From positions 1-64,000 of the forward strand of contig JAGXHL010000063.1 of assembly GCA_024636215.1 (NCBI GenBank): a stretch of 64,000 nt of DNA, in the 5' to 3' direction. Made by a program: the position numbers and the translations under genes. Positions 33,974 through 44,320 of this stretch are shown piece by piece. Below the pieces are notes generated by a model. That model worked only from the letters and a program-made list of their open reading frames with translations, had not been told where the DNA came from and did not search any database. The DNA is from Deltaproteobacteria bacterium. GTDB lineage: Bacteria; Desulfobacterota; Desulfuromonadia; Desulfuromonadales; BM103. How positions within the stretch are numbered: position 1 is the stretch's first letter; each line of letters begins with the position of its first letter.

Positions 33974-34792
33974 TCAGGCGCCCTGCGCCTTTTTGATTAC
34001 TTCAGCATATTGCTCACAGTATTCGGATTTCTCCGTGTCATGGAAGAGAACGCCAGTGAGGAACTTGCCTTCAAGCTGCTCTGCCGTCATCTTGGCGGCA
34101 GCTTTGACAGGTACGGCATTTGACTTGAGGTACTTCATCATGTCGATAACCGAGCGGAACTTGTTACGTCGACCATAGGTGGTCGGGCAGTCGTCCAGAA
34201 CCTCAATAATCGCCATACCCTTGTGCTGGATACCCTGTACAATCAACTTGTCAATCTCGCGAGGATGGGCAGCGGTCGTGCGGGCCACAAATGTGGCACC
34301 GGCGCCAATGGCCAGTTTGGAGATGTCGAAGATCGGGTCTGGGTTGCCGTAAGGCGTGGTCGATGCCTTGGCACCGGTCGGAGTGCAGGGAGAGAACTGA
34401 CCACCGGTCATGCCGTAGATGAAGTTATTCATCAGGACATAAGTCATGTCGATATTACGACGGCACGCGTGGATGAAGTGGTTCCCGCCAATGGCTGTAC
34501 CGTCACCGTCACCGCCGCAGCAGATCACGGTCATATCAGGTTTGGCCATCTTGACACCGGTCGCGAAAGCAGCGGCACGACCGTGAGCGGTATGCAGAGT
34601 ACAGGCGTCGAGATAGCCGGGGAGGCGGCTGGCGCAGCCGATGCCGGAAACGACAGCAGTGTTTTTGCGATCCAACTCGCAGGTGTCCATGGCCCGGATC
34701 AGGCCTTTCATGACGATGCCGTGACCGCAGCCGGGGCACCAGATGTGCGGTAACTTGCCGGGGCGGATGGACTTTTCGTAATCGTAAGCCAT
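33974..34792 (-). CDS. korB: 2-oxoglutarate:ferredoxin oxidoreductase beta subunit (TPP-binding)
   Basis: A 272-residue subunit with WCPGCGHGIVMKGL at the N-terminus, ICCGGDGDGTAIGGNHFIHA binding TPP and Mg2+, and YGMTGGQFSPCTP. It carries the thiamine diphosphate centre. The start is immediately next to the korA stop. It could act on other 2-oxoacids, but the placement after icd and mdh, as in Geobacter, favours 2-oxoglutarate. Confidence 0.94.
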   Translation of the reverse strand: MAYDYEKSIRPGKLPHIWCPGCGHGIVMKGLIRAMDTCELDRKNTAVVSGIGCASRLPGYLDACTLHTAHGRAAAFATGVKMAKPDMTVICCGGDGDGTAIGGNHFIHACRRNIDMTYVLMNNFIYGMTGGQFSPCTPTGAKASTTPYGNPDPIFDISKLAIGAGATFVARTTAAHPREIDKLIVQGIQHKGMAIIEVLDDCPTTYGRRNKFRSVIDMMKYLKSNAVPVKAAAKMTAEQLEGKFLTGVLFHDTEKSEYCEQYAEVIKKAQGA

Positions 34793-35932
34793 TTAGAGTA
34801 CCTCCTTGACCTTGTCCATGATCTGACCAGGGTTGATTGGGTCACCATCTACCCGACCTTCATGAACGACAACGCAGTTACCCTTGGCAACGCGCTCAAC
34901 TTCATAGACCATCTGACCGAGATTCATTTCGGCAACCACGATCGCCTTGGCTTGTACTGCCAGTTCTGCGGTGCGTTTGGCGGGGAAGGGCCAGAGGGTA
35001 ATCGGGCGGAACAGGCCGGCCTTAATACCTTCTTTGCGCAATTCATTCACGGCGTAGCGGGCTGAACGAGAGGTAGAACCGAAGGCCCAGATGATGACGT
35101 CGGCGTCTTCAGTCATATACTCCTCGTTTGATTCAATATCGGCGATGTTGTCCATGACCTTGTCAATCTGGCGACGCTCTTCGGCATCAACCAGGCTTGC
35201 TTTGGTGGTCGGGAAGCCATCATCGGCCTTGTTCAGGCCCGTGACATGGAACTTGTAGCCAGAACCGAATGCTGCCAGAGGTGGGACCTGACCCTTGGTG
35301 CTGTCGTAGGGCTTGTAGTCTGCAGGGCTCACGCTCGGGGCTTCACGGTCAATAACTTCCAACTCTCCAGGCTCGGGAAACACGATGCGCTCACGCATGT
35401 GACCAACGATCTCATCATAGAGAACCTGTACCGGCATGCGGTACTTCTCGGCCAGGTTGAAGGCGCGAACGGTCTCCTCGAAGATCTCCTGGCAGGAGTC
35501 CGGCACCAGGGCGATGGCGGCGTGGTCACCGTGGGTGCCCCACATGGCCTGCATGACGTCGGACTGGCCGGGGCCGGTCGGCATGCCGGTCGAAGGACCG
35601 CCACGCATAACGTTGATGATGACGCAGGGGACTTCAGCGATGCAGGCATAGCCGATCAGTTCCTGCTTCAGGGAGACGCCGGGACCCGAGGTCGCGGTGA
35701 TCGACTTGGCACCGGTCAGTGACGCACCGATAATCGAAGCCATGGCACCGATCTCGTCTTCCATCTGGATGAATTTCCCGCCGACCTTCGGAAGCTCAAT
35801 TGACAGAACTTCAGCGACCTCGGTCGAGGGTGTGATGGGGTAACCACCGAAGAACTTGGCGCCGGCATAAACTGCACCTTGAGCACAAGCTTCGTTCCCC
35901 TGTAACAGAGCAACTTTTTTAGCCACGTTCAC
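34793..35932 (-). CDS. korA: 2-oxoglutarate:ferredoxin oxidoreductase alpha subunit
   Basis: A 379-residue alpha subunit, with GNEACAQGAVYAGAKFFGGYPITPSTEVAE at the start, FIQMEDEIGAMASIIGASLTGAK (the pyrimidine-binding glutamate region) and NVMRGGPSTGMPTGPGQSDV. Forms the substrate and TPP-pyrimidine side of the active site. Lies between korD and korB with 24- and 0-base gaps. AGGAGAG precedes the ATG. Confidence 0.95.
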   Translation of the reverse strand: MNVAKKVALLQGNEACAQGAVYAGAKFFGGYPITPSTEVAEVLSIELPKVGGKFIQMEDEIGAMASIIGASLTGAKSITATSGPGVSLKQELIGYACIAEVPCVIINVMRGGPSTGMPTGPGQSDVMQAMWGTHGDHAAIALVPDSCQEIFEETVRAFNLAEKYRMPVQVLYDEIVGHMRERIVFPEPGELEVIDREAPSVSPADYKPYDSTKGQVPPLAAFGSGYKFHVTGLNKADDGFPTTKASLVDAEERRQIDKVMDNIADIESNEEYMTEDADVIIWAFGSTSRSARYAVNELRKEGIKAGLFRPITLWPFPAKRTAELAVQAKAIVVAEMNLGQMVYEVERVAKGNCVVVHEGRVDGDPINPGQIMDKVKEVL

Positions 35933-35956
35933 TCTCCTCTTATTGAAATGGATTGA

Positions 35957-36148
35957 TTATTCGTCGTGGACTTTGATGGCAAAGTCAGGGCAGAGCAATT
36001 CGCACTGCATGCACTTGATGCAGTCTTCAGGTCGTGGGGCAGTGACCATAAAGACATCCATCTCCAGGACATTCTTCGGGCAGAATTCGACGCAGATACT
36101 GCAACCTTTGCAGTTACGCTCGATGATTTCGAGTCTGGCACCACTCAT
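35957..36148 (-). CDS. korD: 2-oxoglutarate:ferredoxin oxidoreductase delta subunit (2[4Fe-4S] ferredoxin)
   Basis: A 63-residue ferredoxin with two cluster motifs, CKGCSICVEFCPKNVLEM and CIKCMQCELLCPDFAI. It passes electrons from the catalytic subunits to soluble ferredoxin. The start at 36148 (MSGARLEII) is set by AAAGGAG about 10 bases upstream; an extension to 36208 has no support. First gene of the kor operon. Confidence 0.94.
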   Translation of the reverse strand: MSGARLEIIERNCKGCSICVEFCPKNVLEMDVFMVTAPRPEDCIKCMQCELLCPDFAIKVHDE

Positions 36149-36246
36149 TCTGGTTCGTCTCCTTTGTACTAGATTTTTAGCGTAAATGTACCGAAATTTG
36201 CGGCGCAAGATAGCATGATTGCTCGTTACTTGCCACTACTAATTTG

Positions 36247-36259
36247 GTATACGCTATAC
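36247..36259. promoter_or_regulatory. GTATAC palindrome upstream of korD
   Basis: GTATACGCTATAC, nearly symmetric, lies about 100 bases upstream of korD and just upstream of a modest minus-strand promoter (GTGGCA, 18 bases, TATCTT). It matches 11 of 13 bases of the palindrome upstream of icd (39731-39743), pointing to a shared regulator. Confidence 0.55.
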
Positions 36260-36327
36260 TTTTTTCCACATATTTAACGAGACTTAAAAAAAAGGGAATA
36301 AGGTCGCTAAATTACAGCCAGATAAGA

Positions 36328-36358
36328 AAGAAGGGCAATGTCGCCATTGCCCTTCTTT
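36328..36358 (-). terminator. Terminator after mdh
   Basis: AAGAAGGGCAATG and CATTGCCCTTCTT pair around a three-base loop. On the minus strand TCTTATC follows. It separates icd-mdh from korDABC. Confidence 0.85.
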
Positions 36359-36382
36359 GGGGTTCGGCTTGAAAATTACAGC

Positions 36383-37363
<981 letters not shown>

Positions 37364-37420
37364 TTATTGAAGTTGGAATAAGAATAGGGACGGAGCAAAC
37401 TCCGTCCCATTCGTGTTGAA

Positions 37421-39643
37421 TTACATGCTGTCGATAATTGCGTTCAGAGTTGCGCTTGGGCGCATCGCTGCATCCGCCTTGACCGGGTCAGGACGGAAGT
37501 AACCACCGACATCAACCGGTGAGCCCTGACAGTCGATCAGTTCCTGGTCGATTTTCTTTGCGTTGTCTGTAAGCTGCTTGGCGATTGGTGTGAAACGAGC
37601 TTTCAGCTCGGCGTCCTTGTCCTGAGCAGCAAGCGCCTGGGCCCAGTAGAGCGACAGGTAGAAGCTTGCGCCACGGTTGTCGATCTCTTTAACCTTACGG
37701 GAAGGCAACTTCTGGTTCTCGAGGTACTGACCGATTCCAGCATCCAGCGTTTCAGCCAGAACAGCAGCTTTCGGGTTGTTGTCAGCAGTAGCCGCTTGCT
37801 CCAGAGATGGAACCAGTGCGCAGTATTCGCCCAGAGAATCCCAGCGGATATGGCCTTCTTTGAGGAACTGCTGAACATGCTTTGGAGCAGAACCACCGGC
37901 ACCGGTCTCGAACAGGCCGCCACCGTTGATCAGGGGAACAATGGAGAGCATACGAGCCGAAGTACCAAGTTCAAGGATCGGGAACAGGTCGGTCAGATAG
38001 TCTCTCAGCACATTGCCGGTTACCGAGATGGTGTTGAGGCCTTTGCGTACGCGTTCGAGGGAAAACTTCATCGCCTCAACCGGGGGCATGATGCGGATAT
38101 CCAGTCCGGTTGTGTCATGTTCGGGCAGGTACTTATTGACCTTCTTGATGATCTCTGCGTCGTGACCACGGTTTTCGTCGAGCCAGAAGATGGCCGGCTC
38201 TCCGGAAGCCTTGGCGCGATTCACCGCCAGTTTGACCCAATCCTTGATCGGAATGTCTTTGGCCTGGCTGGAACGGTAGATATCGCCAGTAGAAACCGGC
38301 TGCTCCATCAGTACAGTACCGGCCGAGTTAACCACCTGGAATTTACCCTTTGACGGAGCTTCGAAGGTCTTGTCGTGGGAACCGTACTCTTCTGCTTTCT
38401 GTGCCATCAAGCCGACGTTGGCAACGCTGCCCATGGTGGCCGGGTTGAACTGGCCGTTGCGGTTGGCGTCTTCACAGATTTCCCGGTACATGGTGGCGTA
38501 GCAGCGATCAGGAACCATAGCGATGGTGTCTTGCAGTTCGTCCTGCAGATTCCACATGCGGCCACCGTCACGGACAACGTTCGGCATCGAAGCATCAACG
38601 ATAACGTCGTTCGGTACATGCAGGTTGGTGATATTCTTGCGTGAGTCGACCATGGCCAAGGCCGGGCCGGTCTCGTAGCATTTGTCGATATCCGCTTCGA
38701 TTTCGGCCTTTTTATCGGCTGGCAGCTTGGTGAGTTTGGCGAGGATGTCGCCCATGCCGTAGTTGGGGCTGGCGCCGATCGACTTGAGCGTGTCGGCGTG
38801 CTTCTCCAGGGCGTCCTTGAAGTAAACCTTGACGGCATGACCGAACATGATCGGATCGGAAATCTTCATCATGGTCGCCTTGAGGTGCAGGGAGAGCAGA
38901 ACGCCCTTCTCTTTGGCCTCTTGTGCGGTTGCAGCGTAAAACTTTTGTAACTCCGCAACCTTCATCACCGAACTATCGAAGACTTCGCCAGCCTGCAGGG
39001 CGACTTCTTTTTTGACATCAACCTTCCCAGATTCGTCAACGAACTGGATCTTGACGGTGTCAGCAGCGTCCATGGTGATTGATTTTTCAGTTTCGTAAAA
39101 GTCTCCGCCATCCATGTGAGCAACGCGGCATTTGGACGTGCCGGGAGCCGGCCAGTCCTGCATCATGCGATGCGGGTTTTTCTGAGCGAATCTTTTAACT
39201 GAGGCAGCAGCACGGCGATCGGAGTTGCCTTCACGCAGTACCGGGTTCACGGCAGAACCGAGACACTTGGCGAAACGCTCCTGCAAGGCCTTCTCTTCCG
39301 GCGTGTTTGCTTCTTCCGGATAGCTCGGGATGTCGTAACCTTTGTCCTGCAGTTCCTTGATGCAGGCCTGCAGTTGAGGAATCGAAGCGCTGATGTTGGG
39401 AAGTTTGATGATATTGGCTTCCGGTTTAAGGACAAGCTCGCCCAATTCCGACAGGTAGTCGGCAATCTTCTGCTCTTCAGTCAGCTTATCGGCGAAGTTT
39501 GCAATAACGCGACCGGACAACGAAATGTCTTTTGTTTCAACTTCAACGCCCGTCCCCTTGCAGAAGGCCTGCACGATGGGAAGGAATGCGTAAGTCGCTA
39601 AAGCGGGTGCTTCATCAATTTCAGACCAGATAATCTTTGCCAT
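37421..39643 (-). CDS. icd: Isocitrate dehydrogenase, monomeric NADP type
   Basis: A 740-residue enzyme of the monomeric (IDH-II) family, with the N-terminal [54 protein letters not shown], and [14 protein letters not shown]. Length fits the 735-745 range of the family and is twice that of dimeric IDH. Makes NADPH and 2-oxoglutarate, which feeds the adjacent kor enzyme. AAGGAGAGAG precedes the ATG. Confidence 0.97.
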   Translation of the reverse strand: MAKIIWSEIDEAPALATYAFLPIVQAFCKGTGVEVETKDISLSGRVIANFADKLTEEQKIADYLSELGELVLKPEANIIKLPNISASIPQLQACIKELQDKGYDIPSYPEEANTPEEKALQERFAKCLGSAVNPVLREGNSDRRAAASVKRFAQKNPHRMMQDWPAPGTSKCRVAHMDGGDFYETEKSITMDAADTVKIQFVDESGKVDVKKEVALQAGEVFDSSVMKVAELQKFYAATAQEAKEKGVLLSLHLKATMMKISDPIMFGHAVKVYFKDALEKHADTLKSIGASPNYGMGDILAKLTKLPADKKAEIEADIDKCYETGPALAMVDSRKNITNLHVPNDVIVDASMPNVVRDGGRMWNLQDELQDTIAMVPDRCYATMYREICEDANRNGQFNPATMGSVANVGLMAQKAEEYGSHDKTFEAPSKGKFQVVNSAGTVLMEQPVSTGDIYRSSQAKDIPIKDWVKLAVNRAKASGEPAIFWLDENRGHDAEIIKKVNKYLPEHDTTGLDIRIMPPVEAMKFSLERVRKGLNTISVTGNVLRDYLTDLFPILELGTSARMLSIVPLINGGGLFETGAGGSAPKHVQQFLKEGHIRWDSLGEYCALVPSLEQAATADNNPKAAVLAETLDAGIGQYLENQKLPSRKVKEIDNRGASFYLSLYWAQALAAQDKDAELKARFTPIAKQLTDNAKKIDQELIDCQGSPVDVGGYFRPDPVKADAAMRPSATLNAIIDSM

Positions 39644-39729
39644 GTTTACTCTCTCCTTGAAGTTTTTATACAGAATTGCCAGAGGCAGAAACTACAAATA
39701 AAAAATGCGCAAGAATGCCTTGCGGAAGG

Positions 39730-39744
39730 TGTATACAGTATACA
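39730..39744. promoter_or_regulatory. TGTATACAGTATACA palindrome upstream of icd
   Basis: A 15-base perfect palindrome (odd centre) about 90 bases upstream of the icd start. A likely -10 (TATAAA) lies nearer the gene. GntR-type regulators often bind GTATAC half-sites, but the regulator is not identified. The rest of the 349-base gap shows no gene. Confidence 0.6.
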
Positions 39745-39992
39745 AATGGCTCTGTGACTGTCAAGGAAAAAGTATGGTCGGTCCGGGGAGTAAAGCAGAG
39801 GGTTATTTTAATCAAAAGATAACGAAATTATATGTTCAGAAAGGGTCCTGTGCGCAGAGCTGTAAAATGGTCACAAAATCGCCACGTAATGGGTATTAAA
39901 CAGGAATGGCCGACTGGGTTGTTCTGACGTCTTGCTGACGGAACCCGGGCAATCTCGTGGTTCCGCAGATGTGAAGTTATGGAAACGGTTTT

Positions 39993-40688
39993 TTATTGCT
40001 TGGTTGCGGTATCTTCCGGCAGCGGAAAGATGTCTGATTCGCGGGCTTTTTGACGTGCATCTTCAAGGTCTGCCTCGGTCATGTCGCGGCGAATGCTGAG
40101 AGACTGTCCCGGGAATATCTGGCGAGGGTCCTTGATCTGGTCACGATTAGCCTGGTAGAGCAGGGGCCAGAGCAATCCCTCATTATAGACTTCGGGTTTC
40201 GCAGAGATCGTCCAGAGGTTTTCACCGTCACCAACGGTGTAATCGTTGACCGGCACAACTTTCGGCTTGGTTTTTACGACAGGTTTGGGATGTGGCGCCG
40301 GCTGTTTTTTTTCTACGACAGGGTTTTCCTGCTTCTGCTGCTTCTGCATTGCTGCCTGACGAGCTTCCTGTTCGGCTCTGACCCGTTCTTGCTCTTCTTG
40401 CAGACGTCTGGCCCGGCCTTCCTCGGCCAGCACAACAGCACGGCGAGCGTGCTGCAGGGCAAAATCCAGAGAATCCCGTGCATCGCCGTAATCAGATTCC
40501 TGCATGGAGAGGCGTGCATCATTGAGAGCGGTTCTGGCGGCCATGTATTCGGCAGGAGCGAACTCGGCCGCTTGCCTGGCATAAGCCCTTCCTACCATGT
40601 ACTCTGCCGCAGCCAGTTCCTGGTGTGGCGGTTTGGCGCAGGCGTTCAGAAGCAGGGGAAGTATTATAAAAATCAGGCAACGCAACAT
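39993..40688 (-). CDS. LysM lipoprotein with DUF4398-like helical domain
   Basis: A 231-residue lipoprotein with a lipobox (LLLNACAKPP), an alanine-rich helical DUF4398-type region at 25-95 (AAEYMVGRAYARQAAEFAPAEY), a Gln/Lys linker at 95-145 and a LysM domain at about 150-200 (YTVGDGENLWTISAKPEVYN... FPGQSLSI). Probably anchored in the outer membrane and bound to peptidoglycan. Downstream of aspS by 30 bases on the same strand. Confidence 0.87.
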   Translation of the reverse strand: MLRCLIFIILPLLLNACAKPPHQELAAAEYMVGRAYARQAAEFAPAEYMAARTALNDARLSMQESDYGDARDSLDFALQHARRAVVLAEEGRARRLQEEQERVRAEQEARQAAMQKQQKQENPVVEKKQPAPHPKPVVKTKPKVVPVNDYTVGDGENLWTISAKPEVYNEGLLWPLLYQANRDQIKDPRQIFPGQSLSIRRDMTEADLEDARQKARESDIFPLPEDTATKQ

Positions 40689-40718
40689 GAAGCGTCTATT
40701 CCATTTCAGTAAAGCCGT

Positions 40719-42521
40719 TTATGAAGATTTCTGCTGAGAGCTCGCAGCCAGGCGGATGCCGAGTTCGCGCAGTTGTTTTTCGTCGACGGGCCCTGGTGCT
40801 TCAGACATCAGGCAGGTTGCCTTCTGGGTTTTCGGGAAGGCGATCACGTCGCGGATCGATGCCGCGCCGGTCAGGATCATCATAACCCGGTCAAGTCCGA
40901 AGGCGATGCCGCCGTGTGGAGGGGCGCCGAATTCGAGAGCATCGAGCAGGAAGCCAAACTTCTCACGGGCTTCTTCTTCACCGATACCGAGCAGCTCAAA
41001 CATCTGGCTCTGCACATCCTGGTTGTGAATACGAATGCTGCCACCACCGATCTCCGAACCATTCAGGACCAGGTCGTAGGCCTTGGCGCGTGCTTTGCCC
41101 GGAGCGGTCTCAAGGAGGGGGATGTCTTCGTCCAGAGGGGCTGTAAATGGATGATGGACCGCAACGTGGCGACGGCTGTCATCGTCCCATTCCAGTAACG
41201 GGAAGTCTGTGATCCAGACAAACTTGTAATCGTTTGCAGCAGCAAGGCCGAGCTTGTTGCCAAGGTGGCCGCGCAGGCGGCCGAGAGCTTCATTGGTAAT
41301 TGCGGGGGTGTCTGCGCCGAACAGGAGCAGGTCCCCCGGTTGTGCCTTGAGGGCGGCTCCGAGATCAGCCAGTTCCTGTTCGGTAAAGAACTTGGCGATC
41401 GGTGATTGCCAGCTGCCGTCTTCCTGGATCTTGACCCAGGCCATCCCTTTCGCGCCATAGATAGCGACGAAGTCAGTCAGCTCATCGAGTTCCTTGCGGG
41501 AGAAGCTTGCGCAGCCCTTGGCGTTGATGGCCTTGACCAGACCGCCACTCTCAGCGACACTGGCGAAGACCTTGAAACCACAGCCTTTGACAAGCTCTGT
41601 GATGTTGGTCAACTCCATGTCAAAGCGCAGATCGGGGTTGTCGACCCCGTAACGCTCGAGTGCTTCGGCGTAGGTCATACGAGGGATCGGCACGGAGATC
41701 TCTGCATTGATGGTTTTTTGAAAAACAGTCGCAATCATCCCCTCCATGATCGACATGATGTCGTCACGGTCAACGAAGGAAAGTTCGCAGTCGATCTGGG
41801 TGAATTCCGGCTGTCGGTCCGCACGCAGGTCTTCGTCACGGAAACATCTGACGATCTGAAAGTAGCGATCGAAGCCGGAGACCATGAGCAGCTGTTTGAA
41901 AAGCTGAGGGGACTGGGGCAGGGCGTAGAAGTTGCCCAGGTTGACGCGGCTCGGTACCAGATAGTCGCGGGCCCCTTCCGGCGTGCTCTTGGTCAACATC
42001 GGTGTTTCGATTTCCAGGAAATTATTTTCGGTCAGGTAGTTGCGTACAGTCTGGGCCACTTTGTGGCGCATGATCAGGTTCTGCTGGATCCCCTCACGGC
42101 GCAGGTCGAGATAACGATACTTGAGGCGCAGGTTCTCGGCAACTTCGGTAAATTCGTCAAGCATGAAGGGGGGTGTCTTGGCCGGGTTGAGAATGCGGAT
42201 CTCGCTGATTTCGACTTCGACTTCACCGGTTGCCATCTTCGCATTGACGGTACCTTGCGGACGTGGAGAGACTTTGCCTTTGGCAGCAACCACAAATTCA
42301 TTGCGAACGGCTTCTGCTTTGGCGTGGGCTTCAGGGTCACGATCGGGATCCAGGGCCAGCTGGCCGATACCGGTGCGGTCACGAAGATCGATAAAGATCA
42401 GGCCACCATGGTCGCGTCGGCGATGAACCCATCCCATCAGACAGACTTCTTTGCCAATATCCTGTTTACGCAATTCGCCGCAGTAATGCGTTCTTTTCCA
42501 GTCTCCAAGTATATCGCTCAA
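40719..42521 (-). CDS. aspS: Aspartyl-tRNA synthetase (bacterial type)
   Basis: A 600-residue class II synthetase. N-terminal OB fold ([22 protein letters not shown]), catalytic core with [23 protein letters not shown] (motif 2), a GAD insertion domain around 290-420 typical of bacterial AspRS, and [23 protein letters not shown] (motif 3). Charges tRNA-Asp; with a full amidotransferase system the non-discriminating type may also act on tRNA-Asn, which cannot be decided here. 96 bases after hisS. Confidence 0.97.
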   Translation of the reverse strand: MSDILGDWKRTHYCGELRKQDIGKEVCLMGWVHRRRDHGGLIFIDLRDRTGIGQLALDPDRDPEAHAKAEAVRNEFVVAAKGKVSPRPQGTVNAKMATGEVEVEISEIRILNPAKTPPFMLDEFTEVAENLRLKYRYLDLRREGIQQNLIMRHKVAQTVRNYLTENNFLEIETPMLTKSTPEGARDYLVPSRVNLGNFYALPQSPQLFKQLLMVSGFDRYFQIVRCFRDEDLRADRQPEFTQIDCELSFVDRDDIMSIMEGMIATVFQKTINAEISVPIPRMTYAEALERYGVDNPDLRFDMELTNITELVKGCGFKVFASVAESGGLVKAINAKGCASFSRKELDELTDFVAIYGAKGMAWVKIQEDGSWQSPIAKFFTEQELADLGAALKAQPGDLLLFGADTPAITNEALGRLRGHLGNKLGLAAANDYKFVWITDFPLLEWDDDSRRHVAVHHPFTAPLDEDIPLLETAPGKARAKAYDLVLNGSEIGGGSIRIHNQDVQSQMFELLGIGEEEAREKFGFLLDALEFGAPPHGGIAFGLDRVMMILTGAASIRDVIAFPKTQKATCLMSEAPGPVDEKQLRELGIRLAASSQQKSS

Positions 42522-42617
42522 GGGGCTAACTCCTTAAAATAAATGTAGTATTCTTGTTTCACGTGTGCGCTTCCAAGTGAAGGCAAGCGCATATTATATC
42601 GATGCCCGTCAGGAGCG

Positions 42618-43877
42618 TCAAGCGTCATGAATTTCTCTGAGCAGGCGACTTTCAAGACCCTTCAGGCTGACTTCTTCCTGACTGCTTTCATCCATGTTGC
42701 GCAGTTGTGCCACCCCACGCACCAGTTCGTCTTCACCAAGGATGAGGACCCGGCGAGTTTTCAACTTGTCAGCACGACGAAGTTGGGCTTTCAGGCTCTT
42801 GCCGGTATATTCCATCTCCACCAGCACGCCCTCGCGCTGCAACCTGGTCAGCATGGCGAAGCCGGCTCTGGTTGCCTTCTCGCCGAGAGTGGCAACGAAG
42901 AGCTCAGGACGGGGCGGTTCAATGCTTTGCTCTCCAAGCATCAGGGCCAGCCGTTCCAGGCCAATGGCGAAGCCTATGCCTGGCAGCTCCGGTCCCCCCA
43001 GTTCCTTGATCAAGCCATCGTAACGCCCGCCGGCGGCGACAGCGTTCTGCGAACCAAGGCTGCCGGTCACCATCTCAAAGGTCGTCTTGGTGTAGTAGTC
43101 GAGTCCTCGAACCATGCGCGCATTAACTGTGTAATCCACCGCCAGGGCATCGAGATGTTCTTTGACCTGGCTGAAGTGAGTCTCGCAACCGATGCAGAGG
43201 TTGTCAAGCATGGCCGGAGCTTCCAGGGTGGCCTCTTTACAGCCGGCAACCTTGCAGTCGAGAACGCGCAGCGGGTTGGTCTTGTAGCGGCGCTGGCAGT
43301 CGGCACAGAGGGCCTCGATGTGTTGCTCAAGGACGCTGATCAGTGTTTCACGATAGCTCGGCCGGCATTCCGGGCAGCCGAGGGAGTTGATCTGCAGGGA
43401 TACATCGGGAATCTTCGTGGTTTGGAAATAGTGACTGAGCATGGCCAGCACCTGGGCGTCGATCTTGGGATCGTCGATGCCGATGACTTCTGCGCCGATC
43501 TGATGAAACTGCCGGTAGCGGCCCTTCTGGGGGCGCTCGTGACGAAACATCGGGCCTATGTAATAGAGCTTCGAGACCGGATCCTGGGCATACATTTTGT
43601 GCTGAATGAAGGAACGCATCACAGGAGCCGTTCCTTCGGGGCGCAAGGTCATCGACGTGCCACCCTTGTCGCTGAAGGTGTACATCTCTTTTTCAACGAT
43701 GTCGGTCGTTTCGCCGATGGAACGACAGAAGAGATCGGTTTTTTCAACCACCGGAACACGTATCTCACGGTAGCCGAACGCCCCGAAGACTTTACGTGCC
43801 TGCTCTTCGAGGTGCTGCCAGGTTTCAACCTCGCCGGGCAGAATGTCATTCATGCCCTTAATCCCTGTAATACTCAC
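42618..43877 (-). CDS. hisS: Histidyl-tRNA synthetase
   Basis: A 419-residue class II synthetase. Has GMNDILPGEVETW at the N-terminus, LRPEGTAPVMRSFIQHKM (motif 1/2), FRHERPQKGRYRQFHQIGAEVIG, the histidine-specific VRGLDYYTKTTFEMV and GGRYDGLIKELGG, and a C-terminal anticodon domain (VATLGEKATRAGFAML). Charges tRNA-His. Co-directional with aspS. Confidence 0.97.
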   Translation of the reverse strand: MSITGIKGMNDILPGEVETWQHLEEQARKVFGAFGYREIRVPVVEKTDLFCRSIGETTDIVEKEMYTFSDKGGTSMTLRPEGTAPVMRSFIQHKMYAQDPVSKLYYIGPMFRHERPQKGRYRQFHQIGAEVIGIDDPKIDAQVLAMLSHYFQTTKIPDVSLQINSLGCPECRPSYRETLISVLEQHIEALCADCQRRYKTNPLRVLDCKVAGCKEATLEAPAMLDNLCIGCETHFSQVKEHLDALAVDYTVNARMVRGLDYYTKTTFEMVTGSLGSQNAVAAGGRYDGLIKELGGPELPGIGFAIGLERLALMLGEQSIEPPRPELFVATLGEKATRAGFAMLTRLQREGVLVEMEYTGKSLKAQLRRADKLKTRRVLILGEDELVRGVAQLRNMDESSQEEVSLKGLESRLLREIHDA

Positions 43878-43928
43878 TATTTAAGACTCCAGAATTGATA
43901 AGCATTTTGAAAATCATTTTAATACGGA

Positions 43929-43976
43929 GGCGCAGAGGAAAGACTAAAAATTTTGCTTAAGGTTTTTCCCTGCGCC
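43929..43976. repeat. Imperfect inverted repeat upstream of hisS
   Basis: GGCGCAGAGGAAA and TTTTTCCCTGCGCC pair imperfectly around an AT-rich loop between hisS and the cyclase remnant. It could end transcription from the remnant. Low certainty. Confidence 0.4.
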
Positions 43977-44038
43977 TGGCGCGTCTCAGCGTTGAATACA
44001 GATTAATAATACATACAAAAAATCATGCGTAGGTTTTT

Positions 44039-44269
44039 TTACTTGTTCTCACACAGTCCGTCAACCAGGTAAAGCTCAACCATGGTGTTTTTGCCTTTGA
44101 ATGAAATCGGTTCAAGTTGAATTGCATGGATTGCATCAGCGACGATCCGATAGGTGTGTCCGGTCATCAAGACCTCTCCCGGTTGGGTAATGTCCTGTCT
44201 GTGCGGCAATGTTAACGAAGATACGGCTCCGAACTGGCAAGCTTCGTCAATTTGAAAGTCGCCAGGCAT
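44039..44269 (-). pseudogene. Remnant of a class III nucleotide cyclase (C-terminal end)
   Basis: The readable end, DITQPGEVLMTGHTYRIV ... IQLEPISFKGKNTMVELYLV, is the typical last third of a class III adenylate/guanylate cyclase domain. The preceding residues (SSLTLPHR) make no sense in this frame, whereas another frame gives RIFVNIAAQT, the expected VNIAAR strand. So a frameshift lies near 44200, and upstream sequence is lost to a stop and a GAATGAGGAGTGAGG string. No catalytic residues remain. A decayed, truncated gene. Confidence 0.75.
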
Positions 44270-44320
44270 GGAGAATGAGGAGTGAGGCGTCCGGGGCCAA
44301 GGCCGCCAGGGCGCGTGAGA

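Noticed and set aside
41406..42542. 378-codon plus-strand frame across aspS
   Set aside because: It is antisense to aspartyl-tRNA synthetase and arises from GC-rich codon structure. The protein is unlike any family.
42627..43898. 423-codon plus-strand frame across hisS
   Set aside because: Antisense to histidyl-tRNA synthetase, with low-complexity composition and no start signal.
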